A stretch of 20,485 nt of DNA, taken from Haplomitrium mnioides (taxonomy: Eukaryota; Marchantiophyta; Haplomitriopsida; Calobryales). The stretch covers positions 1 to 20,485 of the forward strand of contig JBNGIS010016944.1 in assembly GCA_049999725.1 (NCBI GenBank), given 5' to 3'. This document shows, in pieces, positions 1-8,509 of this stretch. The notes under the pieces are model-generated. The model saw only the letters and a list, made by a program, of their open reading frames with translations, did no database searches and had not been told where the DNA came from. The position numbers and the translations under genes are program-made. The stretch's first letter is position 1. Each line of letters starts with the position of its first letter.

Positions 1-935
1 CCATGCAGCCATGCATAGATCAATTAGGCCAGGTCGCTTACGCAAGATCGATTAAGGGCAAGGATCGAACACATGAGGGATCGAGCAGGAGCAAGGATTA
101 AAGAGGATGGATTGAAGAGGATTGAATTCAAGGTTGGAGGATTGAAGAGGATCGATCAGCAAGGATTGAGCGAGGCATGGGAGGAGGCACAGATTGGATC
201 ATTGCGGGGAAAGGTTCAATCGAGGAGAAAATTTCGCGTAGAGGGAGAGTTTAATCGAGGCAAGAGGATTGATAGATCGACAAGAAGGCTGAATTGAATT
301 GTAGGCTAAGAGAGGTTTGCGAGAGGAATTACGATGAGGAAGATTGAAACGAGCAGGAAAGAATCGGGGTTGGAGGAATTTGCGAGCCAAATCGAACACG
401 GGGATAGGCTGGAGGATCGCACAAGCCAGATAGAAAGGGGGCATAGGAGGATTGAGCGAGCATGGGGAGAGGTTGTCTGAATTAAGGCGAAGAGAGTATT
501 GAGAGGGGCTGGAGGAATACGCAAGGAGGCTGGATGCGAGGAGAGGCAAGACATGAGGGGAGGATTTTGCAAGGGGGATCGAATAGAGGGAGCGTTGCAA
601 AGAATTTGCGAATGGGAGGAATCGACCAGGGGGAAGAATTTTCTTGGGCAGATCGCGAGCAGGGGAGGTTGCTAGGGCAGATCGCAAGCATGTGGATTGG
701 GCACACGAAAGTGGATCGTAGAGGAATTTGGAGTAGAATTGATTGGGGCTAGGAGAGGAATGCATCAAAGATGCGAGGGGAAGCATTGAAGGACATGCAG
801 AAAGTGAGCTACAAGGGAGGATTTTGCCACAAGAGAATTTCACACAATAGGACGATTGATTCGCAGGAGAATATGATCGAATAGAGGAGGAGGGATTGGT
901 AGTTGGAATTCAGTTTTTGGTTAGGATTTGGGTGA
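1..935. repeat. Purine-rich degenerate repeat block
   Basis: The plus strand is strongly biased to G and A and reuses short motifs such as GGAGGATTG, GAGAGGAATT and GATCGAATAGAGG at irregular spacing. It reads as an old, diverged minisatellite with a basic period of perhaps 15-60 bp that I cannot fix by eye. The bias removes stop codons from the opposite strand, which explains the long but low-complexity minus-strand open frame at 199-843 (rich in S, L and P). I see no gene, promoter or conserved protein here. Confidence 0.5.
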
Positions 936-1056
936 GGATTGTATAATAGAAGGTGTGGTGCTGTTTGTACCTGGCTTGCACGGTTACTTCAAGTCCTATA
1001 GCTTCGTGTGAGATGAACAATGGTAGTGCCTTGCAATTGCTGCGATCGCCGTCCAC

Positions 1057-1245
1057 TTCCGTAAATTACGGGCATAATAATGTTGAAGAATTGTGGCGGC
1101 AGCTCTTTTCTGATCCTTCAAAATGGTGGGATCACACAATGGATAAGGTTTCCATATTTCAAATATCAAAAAACTGAGGTTGGACTCTAGTTGAGCAGCA
1201 AAGGAAATCCTCCTTCATGGGTTAAAACAGAGCTGGCATCAATGG
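1057..1245 (+). pseudogene. OSB-type organellar ssDNA-binding protein, PDF-motif fragment
   Basis: The translation resembles the C-terminal 'PDF' motif of plant OSB proteins, which bind single-stranded DNA in mitochondria or plastids and restrain ectopic recombination. In the first frame VNYG is followed by ELWRQLFSDPSKWWDH and MDKVS, matching the family's W..L..DP..WWDNR..K pattern. Around 1152-1156 the frame shifts, and the match continues as YFKYQKTEVGL, a TAG stop at 1188-1190, then LSSKGNPPSWVKTELASM, matching the PDFKHK..GE.LW....NP.WV segment of the family. The frameshift, the in-frame stop and the replacement of PDF by Y-F make it non-functional. The preceding 953-1056 may include a degraded end of the OB-fold (FVPGLHGYFKSY in another frame), but that is weak. 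No start codon or complete domain is present. It could be a captured exon or a relic of a local gene; the family assignment is from motif memory, not a search. Confidence 0.6.
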
Positions 1246-2500
1246 TACTTGGTTCTGTTCCACGGAGCCTTTACTCTTGGAATGCTATGCTTTCATGTCA
1301 ACCTTTAAGGTCGGTCCTTTATCTCTTTTTCTACCGACTTACACCAACTTAAGGGTTGATTTGTGTTTCACGACCTTTTATAGGAGGGGATCTGCACCAA
1401 TTTTGACCCCAACTCTTCCTTACCTACTTTGGAGTAACTACAACACCGACTTACGACAACAAAGTAAAGCACACACACTGACACACCCACAGCCAGCACT
1501 TGTCCTTGCAATGAAATCAATGCACTCGAAAAATATTTCATGAAGTTTACAAACATCACACTCAAGCCTGCTAGCCCACAAGTACCCACAACAATTCTAA
1601 TGAGCCTCTAGCATACCCACAACTTACTCATACGCACACACCCGTATTAGGTAATTTCTCTTTGGCAACCCAAAGTCCCTAGATTGACTTCCTAATGGAA
1701 AGGAAATTGATTGTTTGACTTCTACCACTAAGAAGGCAGCTCTCACAGCTGTTGGCCCTCACTCCACCCCACAAACACCCGTCAAATCCACCGACAAAAC
1801 CGCCCTAGCGCACTCTACCTAGTAAGAACTCCAAACCGGTGTCTACTTAGAAGAGATCAACACTCAATGCACCTCCAAAGACATGCTAGACTCACCCTGA
1901 AATTAATCTATCGCTTGCTCTTGTGTTATGGAGTAGCTTGGATCCACCTAACCAATTTCTACAAAGACAGGAAAAGAAAACATACTATTGGTACCTCCCA
2001 CACATTGACTTGAAAATAAGCCCACCCTCTTGAGTTCCATGAGAAAGTTGCCCTTGACTGTCTTAGCACCTCCAAAAGTTGATCCACTTGCATATGCCCC
2101 CTCTAGTATCCCAGCACCAGCCTCGAGCAATGCAATCCACCCCACCTTTTGCCCGCAACCCAGCCCAAGACACCTCAAGTCCTCCTCGCATGATGGCCTT
2201 CCTTCTCTCCTCCTCTCGTCCTCCGTCATGCGCTCGTAATGCTCTCTTATGTGAATCCCCCAAAAATGAGGCTGGCAAGCGCCTATATTTCCCAAGAGTG
2301 AGCGTGGCAGGCGCCTCCCTTTCTCGCTGCGCCAAGGCCTATACCTTTTATCCCTTTATCCTCGCTTCGATTATCCCACCTTCGGCCTGGCTCATCCGCT
2401 AACTTTATCCTTAATTTTAGTGCGACTAACTAAAATAATAGTCTTCATTTTCAGGCCTAGCTTTTTGGCCAAACACCTTAACTCACTAACTACTCTAAGT
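1246..2500. other. Unassigned region without recognisable gene
   Basis: About 1.25 kb of mixed composition. 1277-1543 is open on plus and 1948-2295 is open on minus (115 codons, containing GWIALLEAGAGILEGAYASG), but neither resembles a family I recognise and neither has flanking signals. The minus frame has a protein-like composition, so it may be a retroelement or gene relic. 2400-2500 is AT-rich with repeated TAACTTTA/CTAACTAA words. I see no promoter, tRNA or terminal repeat that would define an element here. Confidence 0.35.
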
Positions 2501-2507
2501 GTTAACT

Positions 2508-2900
2508 TTAGTTTATGCTCCCACTGAAAGTCTCCCCAAGTTTATGATGCCTTTCCTCATCATCTAAGTTCCTAGGCTTTTGATTTTCAGCCTTCATAAG
2601 GTAGCTTTTGGTTTCTTTTTTACCCCATTCACTTTTAAGAACCACCTCGTTCAATTGCCTTTCTTCCTCGTATTCTTCATGGTATTGAAAGTAATCCCCA
2701 AAATCATGTGGTACACTTCTTCGACATAAGCTGCATCCCACTCCACATCATTTTCCACACCTTCAAATTCCCCCAATGCACCTCCAAAGCGCCTCTGAAA
2801 TTTAAATGCTCACCCCCAACACCTCTGAATGTCAAACAATGTACTTCCGAGTACCTCACCTCCGAAACATAACTCTGAATACACCTCCTAAATACAGTTC
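2508..2900 (-). pseudogene. Minus-strand acidic reading frame, broken, unknown product
   Basis: On the minus strand a frame containing FEGVENDVEWDAAYVEEVYH is continued, after a frame change near 2698-2705, by DFGDYFQYHEEYEEERQ and about 50 more residues ending at the stop at 2508. The product would be hydrophilic and very acidic, then mixed-charge (SEWGKKETK, QKPRNLDDEERHHK). It lies directly downstream, on the same strand, of the 12/15-bp minisatellite, and EVYH/DFGDYF may itself be diverged repeat sequence. I do not recognise a domain. It could be the 3' end of the coding part of a minus-strand retroelement whose 5' end is the frame at 7066-7689; that is inference from order and strand only. 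Confidence 0.3.
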
Positions 2901-3193
2901 CTAACATACACTTCTGAATATACCCTTCCTAAGTACACCTACGAATACACCTCCGAGCATACCCTTCTTAAGCACACCTCTGAGTATACACCTCTAAAGC
3001 ATACACTTCCTAAGCACACCTCCGAAATACACTTCCTGAGCACACTTTCAATTACACCTCTGAAACACACCTCCAAGTACACCTCATAAATACACTTCCT
3101 GAGTACACTTCCAAATACACTCCTAAGTACACCTCTGAATACCCCTCCGAGCATACCCTTCCTAAATACACCTCTAAGGATATACTTCCTCAA
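2815..3193. repeat. 12/15-bp minisatellite, left block
   Basis: Tandem variants of TACACCTCCGAG (12 bp) alternate with 15-bp versions such as CATACCCTTCCTAAG. The ordered core runs from about 2880; 2815-2880 is more diverged. A higher-order block of about 106 bp at 3088-3193 (starting AAATACACTTCCTGAG and ending GGATATACTTCCTCAA) recurs almost unchanged at 6715-6821 in the right block. The array is interrupted exactly at 3193/3194 by the inserted element and resumes at 6544. Confidence 0.85.
3189..3193. repeat. Target-site duplication, left copy (CTCAA)
   Basis: CTCAA immediately precedes the TG terminus of the insertion and is repeated at 6544-6548 right after its CA terminus. Removing the insertion and one copy restores a minisatellite sequence that matches an uninterrupted copy near 6806-6850, so the duplication is supported by an internal empty-site comparison. 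Confidence 0.8.
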
Positions 3194-3713
3194 TGTCAGC
3201 CAGCAATTTGGGGCACTAAGATGGAATTCGGGAAATCGGGAGTGGCATTGGCACAATAGCCCTTTGTAAGTGTAAAGGTACCTTGGACGCAGCGGAATGA
3301 CCTCAATCAGCACTTAAGAGCAGAACGTCTGATCCGAGGAAGAGGATGCAGTGATAGCGGAGAAGGAAGGGAGGGCGCCACTCAAATTCGACGAAGGCAG
3401 AGGGGAACCTGTAAGCATCATTGGAACGCAAGAGACGATGCCCGCGAGGAGAAAGGAACGGCCACCTAAGGCAGATCGATCGGAGGAGGAAGAGTGGGTC
3501 TACAACGAAGAACTCTGAAGGCACTCGAGGGAGAGGCAGACCGCGAACATTGCCTGCAGCGGCCACACATCAGGTGCAAGGATCGAGGGAGGAACGAGGA
3601 GTCGGGGTCGTCGCAAGAGCGAGCTAGGCCAGGGAGAGGGGGACGCCTCAATCCCATAGGCGTGAGCGCACTCTACGAGGGTCCGACCCTTCTTGAAGAA
3701 TGCACGGGTCTTA

Positions 3714-3869
3714 ACGGAAACGTGGAGCTCTCTGGGCGCTCTGAGAGATTCCACGGAAACGTGGCGCCTCCAGAGCGCTTCAGGGGATTCCGCGGATGAG
3801 GTGGCAGCTCCAGGAGGCCCGAAGGTTGTCACGGAAACGTAGCGGGGCTGAAAGGGTTAACGGGAATTC
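3714..3869 (+). repeat. 39-bp ACGT-core tandem repeats (4 copies)
   Basis: Four consecutive 39-bp units start at 3714, 3753, 3792 and 3831. Units 1, 2 and 4 begin ACGGAAACGT(G/A)G; unit 3 has GCGGATGAGGTGG in the same phase. Unit ends resemble AGATTCC/GGATTCC. They lie in the left half of the solo LTR, the position expected for U3 enhancer repeats. The ACGTGG core is the type of site bound by plant bZIP factors (G-box/ABRE family); whether it acts as an enhancer is inference. Confidence 0.7.
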
Positions 3870-4196
3870 GCCTCCCTAACTGGGGAACCTGGTTAACTGG
3901 GTTCAGAATTGTCTTCCGAAGTGGGGATCCTGCTTAACAGGGTTCCGTGAAGGAGGCAGACCAAGGAGCAAAGGGGGAATTACCGAAGGGGCGATCTATC
4001 ACCGATCCGGCATGGACAAGAGGGAAAGTTCGACGGGGCACGCTGAAAGCTCGAAGGGGATCAACGGGGAATCTGCCATGGTTCCTATATCAAGCGGAGC
4101 AAGGAGTTAGCGATTGCAAGCCTCAGTTCTTATTGCGAGCGGGATCCGAAGCGGCGACGAAAGGTACTGTTCTTACTCAGCAGAGGATTTGTTTTG

Positions 4197-4577
4197 CGGA
4201 TGACGTGGCATCCGCGGAAGAGGGTCAGCGCAAGTCCACTTCGGAGTCCGGTCAAGGCGACGGTCCGCCTACCCCTCTGCGGGGCGGCGTCGGACGGTGC
4301 CGTGACGGATGACGTGGCGACCGGAGGTGGTCCGAGGGATTCCCTGGGTAAGCGCGGGTCAAATACGGAGTCTGGTCAATGCGACGGTCCGCCTACCCCT
4401 TTGCGGGGCGGCGGCGGACGGCGCTGAGTGGATGACGTGGAAGGCAGAATACGTGGCGACCTGTGGTGTTCCGAGGGTGATTGCGAGATTCCAAAGAGCA
4501 ACGGCGTTGTTCCGAGGGAGTTCGCGGAGACGTGGCAACTTGTGGTGTCCCGAAGAGCGACGGCATTGTTCCAAGGG
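4197..4577 (+). repeat. Complex GC-rich tandem repeats with TGACGTGG
   Basis: TGACGTGG occurs at 4201, 4310 and 4433, and GCGACGGTCCGCCTACCCC at 4257 and 4381, giving a diverged tandem unit of about 109-124 bp. Within it, 4304-4342 is again a 39-bp unit (ACGGATGACGTGG ... GGATTCC), so these longer repeats appear built from the 39-bp family at 3714-3869. From 4451 a further pair ACGTGGCGACCTGTGG / ACGTGGCAACTTGTGG is spaced 79 bp, about two units. The array runs into the assembly gap. Confidence 0.7.
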
Positions 4578-4677
4578 NNNNNNNNNNNNNNNNNNNNNNN
4601 NNNNNNNNNNNNNNNNNNNNNNNNNNNNNNNNNNNNNNNNNNNNNNNNNNNNNNNNNNNNNNNNNNNNNNNNNNNNN
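4578..4677. other. Assembly gap (100 N)
   Basis: Exactly 100 unknown bases, the usual placeholder for a gap of unsized length. Both flanks are GC-rich repeat, so the gap probably reflects collapsed or unassembled copies of the ACGT-core repeat. Open frames spanning it are artefacts. Confidence 0.98.
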
Positions 4678-6291
4678 GCTTGCGGGGGTCTGCGGGTGAT
4701 CGCGGGGGCATGGCAGCGAGGAGAATCAAGGAAAAGCTAGGAATCTGCCCACGAGATGCGACAGTTGGCCAATCTAAGGGGTCGACCTACGAATCCAACC
4801 CTATCCCAAGCAAATATCTTCGAATTCCTCTGCGGGAAGACCTCCTCGACAACTACTTCGGGTCTGCGCTCGAACTGGGGCTGCAAGGGAGTCGAACCAA
4901 GATCGCGACGGGATTACTGGGGCGTCCAAACGGCGAGGCAATCCTGAGCGCAAACCTGCAAAAGAGAGCACTACAAACCGAAGGCAGGGTTCAGCCCAGG
5001 GTTCTCCGAAAACCTTCCTTAATCTTGAATGTTTCAACTGATACCCGTAAAGCGCGGGCTGACCGACATGTGGCAGCTTCTCAAGAAACGGTTACTAACG
5101 AGAAAACCTGCCAAGAAGTCCAGCGAAGAGGAGCGTGTCTATCTTGATCAAGAAGGGGTGGCAGGGGCACGCGCGCTCCAGGGAGAGTATACAAGGGGTC
5201 ACTACGTCCATTGAAGGGTTGATGCACGAGCGAGTGGAGGCTGCGACAGCGACCTCGAAGCAGGGAGTCACGCATGGTAAGGCTGGGGCGAGAGTTCAGT
5301 GAGGAGCTATCGTGAAGCGGGTGAACTAGTTCCAGGGGGCCAGGGGGATTCGGAGGTGGACTGGAGGGGCGCCGAGAATCGCAGAGTGAGGAGCTCTGGG
5401 TGCTCGGGCGATCCAGGTGAACTCGTCCTTACCGGTGGACCAGAGCGGAGGTGGACCAATACTTTAGCTCGAAGGGATTCTGACCAGACCGAGAACTAAG
5501 GAGGGGCTGCCAAGTGAGGAGCTTGGAGTCGTCTCGGTGATTCTTTGTGCGAGTGCATCAGCCCAGGGTGTTCGGAGTACACCCTGGTGTGATTCTTCAA
5601 GTGGAGCTGCGAGGAGGGGGGCTGCGTTAGTGCCCGCGCACTGCGTAGTAAGACTCTTCAAGGCTCGGGGTGGAGTGGGTTACCTGCAGTCGGGAAGGCT
5701 GCCTCCCAGAGGTGGGGGTGAAAGAAACTCTCTTCCTAGCCTAAGGAAGTAAATTCAGGGCTTCTCGCGAGGGAAGTAAAAAAGACTATCTGGAGAGGGG
5801 TGCGTGGGTGGAGGTTGGCTTGAGGGTCGGAAGGCGGCCAGTGATTCAGAAGGGAAGTAGCATCAGAAGGCGGAGCAGACCAGAGGGCCTTCAAGGACTC
5901 TGTTTCTTCTTGTAGTACATAGTGTATATGTCATGTGTATTTGTGTGTAGTTAGATTTGCATTCAGCATTTGCATTCTAGAGACATTTGGATTAGGCCAC
6001 AGCAGGACAGTTGAGCAGACTCTGGGAACAGCCTGAAGGGGGAGTCCAATCCCTTGACACAGATCTGAATTCTTGGGGGCGAATGCTCTCTGTTTCTGAG
6101 CTGGTGGTGTAGTTAGGAATTAGTGCAGCCTAGAATAGTTAGGAGCAGTTGTACCGGTTCTGCGACAACTCCGAGAGGGGAAGTCCAGACCTTTTGTATT
6201 GCTCTTTGGTGCAGGCCACAAGCACACTCTATCCCAAGCACAAATTCAAGGGGGGTAGGGTCTGAGTCCTCGAGCCCTTGAAATAAAGTGA
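4678..6291 (+). other. Right half of the solo LTR, non-coding
   Basis: No convincing coding sequence is present; open frames are short and overlap on both strands. From about 5900 composition becomes more AT-rich with TGTATATGTCATGTGTATTT near 5929, a possible promoter-like stretch. Two related segments, GGGGGAGTCCAATCCCTTG (about 6039) and GGGGAAGTCCAGACCTTTTG (about 6178), suggest an internal duplication of about 140 bp. This fits an LTR R/U5-type region, but no transcription start can be fixed. Confidence 0.4.
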
Positions 6292-6297
6292 AGGAAT
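6292..6297 (+). promoter_or_regulatory. Poly(A) signal-like AATAAA in the solo LTR
   Basis: AATAAA lies about 250 bp before the right terminus of the solo LTR, consistent with a polyadenylation signal at the R/U5 border of a plus-oriented LTR. A six-base motif alone is weak evidence. Confidence 0.35.
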
Positions 6298-6543
6298 TGC
6301 ACGAAGATAAGCTGGGGGTTATGAATGTGGCCTGGAATGTATGATCGATTGATTGACTTGAGTACCCAGTGAAGAGAGTGAGTGGTGCATTAAAGGCTGG
6401 AAAGGAAAGAAAGAATCCTTAGAGCCTCAAAGTGGTAACTGGCAAGGGGCCATCTCAGAAAAGAACCTGAAAGCCCTGAAACTGTCCTCCCCTGCGACCA
6501 AGTGGCACCTGGAAAGGTTAAGGCCTGTTGCTGGGGAGTGACA

Positions 6544-7195
6544 CTCAATACACTTCCAAATACACTCCCTAAATACACCTCCGAATACACCTTTGAGGAT
6601 ATACTTCATGAGTGCACTTCCCAAGTACACCTCTAAGCATACACTTCCTGAGTACACCTCCGAGTATATACTTTTGAGTACACCTCTGAGCATACACCCC
6701 TAAGTAAACCTCCTAAATACACTTCTTGAGTACACTTCCAAATACACTCCCTAGGTACACCTCTGAATACACCTCCGAGCATACCCTTCCTAATTACACC
6801 TCTGAGGATATACTTCTTGAGTACACTTCCAAATACACTCCCTAAATACACCTCCAATACACCTCCGAGCATACCCTTCCTAAGTACACCTCCGAATACA
6901 CCTTTGAGCATACCCTTCCTAAGTGCATCTCCGAATACACCTCTTCTTGAGTGCACTTCTGATCATACATTTCCTAACATACACTTCCTAAATACATCTC
7001 CAAGTACACTTCCGAGTATACACTTCCAAAATACACCTCCGAGTACACCTCCGAGCATACACCTCCTAAATACACTTCATGAGTACACTTCCAAATACAC
7101 TTCTAAGGATATACTTCCTGAGTGCACTTCCCAAATACACCTCTGACATACATTTCCTATATACACTTCCTAAGTACACCTCTGAATACACCACC
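6544..7195. repeat. 12/15-bp minisatellite, right block
   Basis: Continuation of the array split by the solo LTR, starting with the second CTCAA copy. Units of 12 bp (TACACCTCCGAG type) and 15 bp (CATACCCTTCCTAAG type) alternate. The 6715-6821 stretch matches 3088-3193 with few changes, and a partial further copy follows from 6821. Because the basic unit contains no stop codon in any of the six frames, long open frames across it do not by themselves show coding. Confidence 0.85.
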
Positions 7196-7689
7196 AAATC
7201 ATCACTTGCAATAGATAAACCTCCGCTGTCATGTGCTTGTACTGTATGGTACACTTGGGTCGAGATACCTGCCCAACCATGTAATTCAGCCCCTACTTCA
7301 CTGTGTCGCACAATTCCATCAACTTGCCTCCTAGCCCACTCTTCCAGCCAGTGTCGCTTGCGTAGCGCTCGGTATGCATGCATAATTTCTCTCTGCATCC
7401 TCTTCTCCATAGGTACAGGCCCTATCTGTTCGCCACTCGGAGCTATTGCCCACTCCTTTCTTCCATCTCGATGTGTTGCGAGTCCATATGCACCACACTG
7501 CTTACATTCCACTCCTCTTTCTTGCATTCCTTTTGCATCTGGCTCCTCTCGATTCCAAATGGCTCCTTCCTTGAAGTGCATGATCCCACTTGTTCGTTGT
7601 TGTCTGGTCCTTACTATGCATGAGTCGTGACAGCAAAGGGGAAAAAAGGGGAAAGGAAAGGGAGAGATAAGAAGAAGAGAAGAAAACAA
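7066..7689 (-). CDS. Unknown 207-codon ORF running into the minisatellite
   Basis: The minus strand is open from ATG at 7689 to a stop at 7066. The first 33 residues come from the polypurine tract (serine, phenylalanine and proline rich) and a start at the internal Met of MHFKEGAIWN is equally possible. The middle 130 residues are charged and tryptophan-containing (ECKQCGAYGLATHRDGRKEW, EKRMQREIMHAYRALRKRHW, LEEWARRQVDG) and look protein-like; only one CxxC pair is present, so no zinc knuckle is claimed. The C-terminal 45 residues (YSEVYLGSV repeats) are translated minisatellite. I recognise no family. Its position downstream of a minus-oriented PBS-like site suggests a gag-like first ORF of an old retroelement. 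The opposite strand is also open here (7079-7630) but its composition looks like an antisense shadow. Confidence 0.3.
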   Translation of the reverse strand: MFSSLLLISPFPFPFFPLCCHDSCIVRTRQQRTSGIMHFKEGAIWNREEPDAKGMQERGVECKQCGAYGLATHRDGRKEWAIAPSGEQIGPVPMEKRMQREIMHAYRALRKRHWLEEWARRQVDGIVRHSEVGAELHGWAGISTQVYHTVQAHDSGGLSIASDDLVVYSEVYLGSVYRKCMSEVYLGSALRKYILRSVFGSVLMKCI

Positions 7690-7770
7690 GAAGAGGGAAG
7701 AGAAGGGAAGGATAGAATAATAATGATATAAAAATAAAAATAATAAAGCAATTATAAACTAAAATAATAA
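7635..7770. repeat. Homopurine tract and AT-rich simple sequence
   Basis: An uninterrupted purine run of 33 bases (7635-7667) is followed by GAA/GAGA-rich sequence to about 7712 and then AATAATAAAATAAA-type simple sequence. On the minus strand this is a polypyrimidine leader-like stretch immediately upstream of the 207-codon frame. Homopurine mirror runs can adopt triplex structure, but no function is shown. Confidence 0.6.
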
Positions 7771-8453
7771 AATAAACTCCAAGCTCAAAGAGTTGTACTA
7801 GACCTTGTTAACCACAAAATTTAGAAAATACCTAAAAACACCCAGCCAATATTTCACAATGTGTGCAATCTAGTCGAGAGAAGGATGCACTTGCAATTTA
7901 TCACCGTATGCAAGCAAAAGCAGTGAAGCCCAACAAGTATATATTTTTGAGTGCACTGAAGGCATGTGCCAATGTAAGATCACTAGTCAAAGGATTTGGA
8001 AGTTTCTTATAGCCTGTATAAGCTAGTATACGACCAAGGATTTGTATGTCGAGAGGAATGTGTTCGCCAAGGGAGTCAAGAAAGAATCACAAGCCTAGAG
8101 GGACGAATCGCAAAGAAGGGCGAAGAGGAAGGCAAGGAGGGATCAATAACAAGGATTGGTTCTTAAAGCAAATGAGGACAAAACATAAAAGGAAAAATGA
8201 ACAAAACTAACTAACTAAGAAAGGAAAAGTAGAAAAACCAAAACAAAACCCTTACAAAGACCTTAAATGAAAATGCCCTCTAAACTTAGCTGGATAAAAC
8301 GATGCTCGCCACAACTTGGGAGGACCTTTAATTATGGCTTAAACTAAAATTAGTATTTAAACTAGTTAAAGGAGTTTTTCCAAAAAAGACAAGAGCTCCA
8401 ATTTGACAAGTAACACTAGTTGGCTGAAACTAAATTTAAGAGTTAAACTTAGT
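7771..8453. other. AT-rich non-coding stretch, possible retroelement leader
   Basis: No open frame, domain or repeat of note. It lies between the minus PBS-like site and the minus-strand ORF, so if both belong to one retroelement this would be its untranslated leader. Repeated words such as AACTAAAATTAG / GAAACTAAATTTAAG occur at 8342-8440. Confidence 0.35.
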
Positions 8454-8469
8454 GGCAGGGACGGCGCCA
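8454..8469 (-). promoter_or_regulatory. Primer-binding-site-like sequence (minus)
   Basis: On minus this reads TGGCGCCGTCCCTGCC, preceded by TTT. The first nine bases match the TGGCGCCGT start of the tRNA-Asp-type PBS used by many plant Athila/Tat gypsy elements; the rest is diverged. ACAAGTAGC about 40 bp upstream (on minus) could be the LTR end. If real, its 5' LTR lies to the right (from about 8510) and the element body to the left. The match is short and unsearched. Confidence 0.4.
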
Positions 8470-8509
8470 AAACAAAAGCGAATAAAGTAGTAAATATGGT
8501 TCCTGCTAC

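Larger units (their letters stand above)
3194..6543 (+). mobile_element. 3.35-kb solo LTR (probable)
   Basis: The segment starts TGTCAGCCAGCAA and ends CCAGCAACAGG-like when read from the right (TGTCACTCCCCAGCAACAGG on minus), giving TG...CA ends, a perfect 5-bp TGTCA/TGACA inverted terminus and a second shared CCAGCAA word. It is flanked by CTCAA direct repeats and sits inside a minisatellite. It is visibly more GC-rich than its surroundings. I find no protein domain, primer-binding site, polypurine tract or internal copy of the terminus, so a solo LTR left by LTR-LTR recombination is the best reading. Orientation plus is suggested by AATAAA near the right end (6292) and tandem repeats in the left, U3-like part. 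At 3350 bp (including 100 N of unknown true length) it is long for an LTR. Alternatives are a non-autonomous LTR-type element with very short or lost LTRs; a DNA transposon is less likely given TG/CA ends and a 5-bp duplication. Confidence 0.7.

Noticed and set aside
199-843. 214-codon minus-strand ORF
   Set aside because: It is the complement of a purine-rich repeat block; the product is low-complexity S/L/P-rich and overlapping frames are also open. Composition artefact.
1948-2295. 115-codon minus ORF as a gene
   Set aside because: Protein-like in places but unrecognised, with no supporting signals, and overlapped by open plus-strand frames.
4309-5147. Long plus-strand ORFs spanning the N gap
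   Set aside because: The N run is translated as X and hides stops and length changes; the flanks are tandem repeats with no domain.
3194-6543. DNA transposon because of inverted termini
   Set aside because: The termini are short, begin TG and end CA, and the duplication is 5 bp; this fits an LTR better than a TIR transposon.
7079-7630. 183-codon plus-strand ORF opposite the unknown minus ORF
   Set aside because: Begins in stop-free minisatellite and has the Cys/Ser/Leu-rich look of an antisense shadow; the minus frame is more protein-like.
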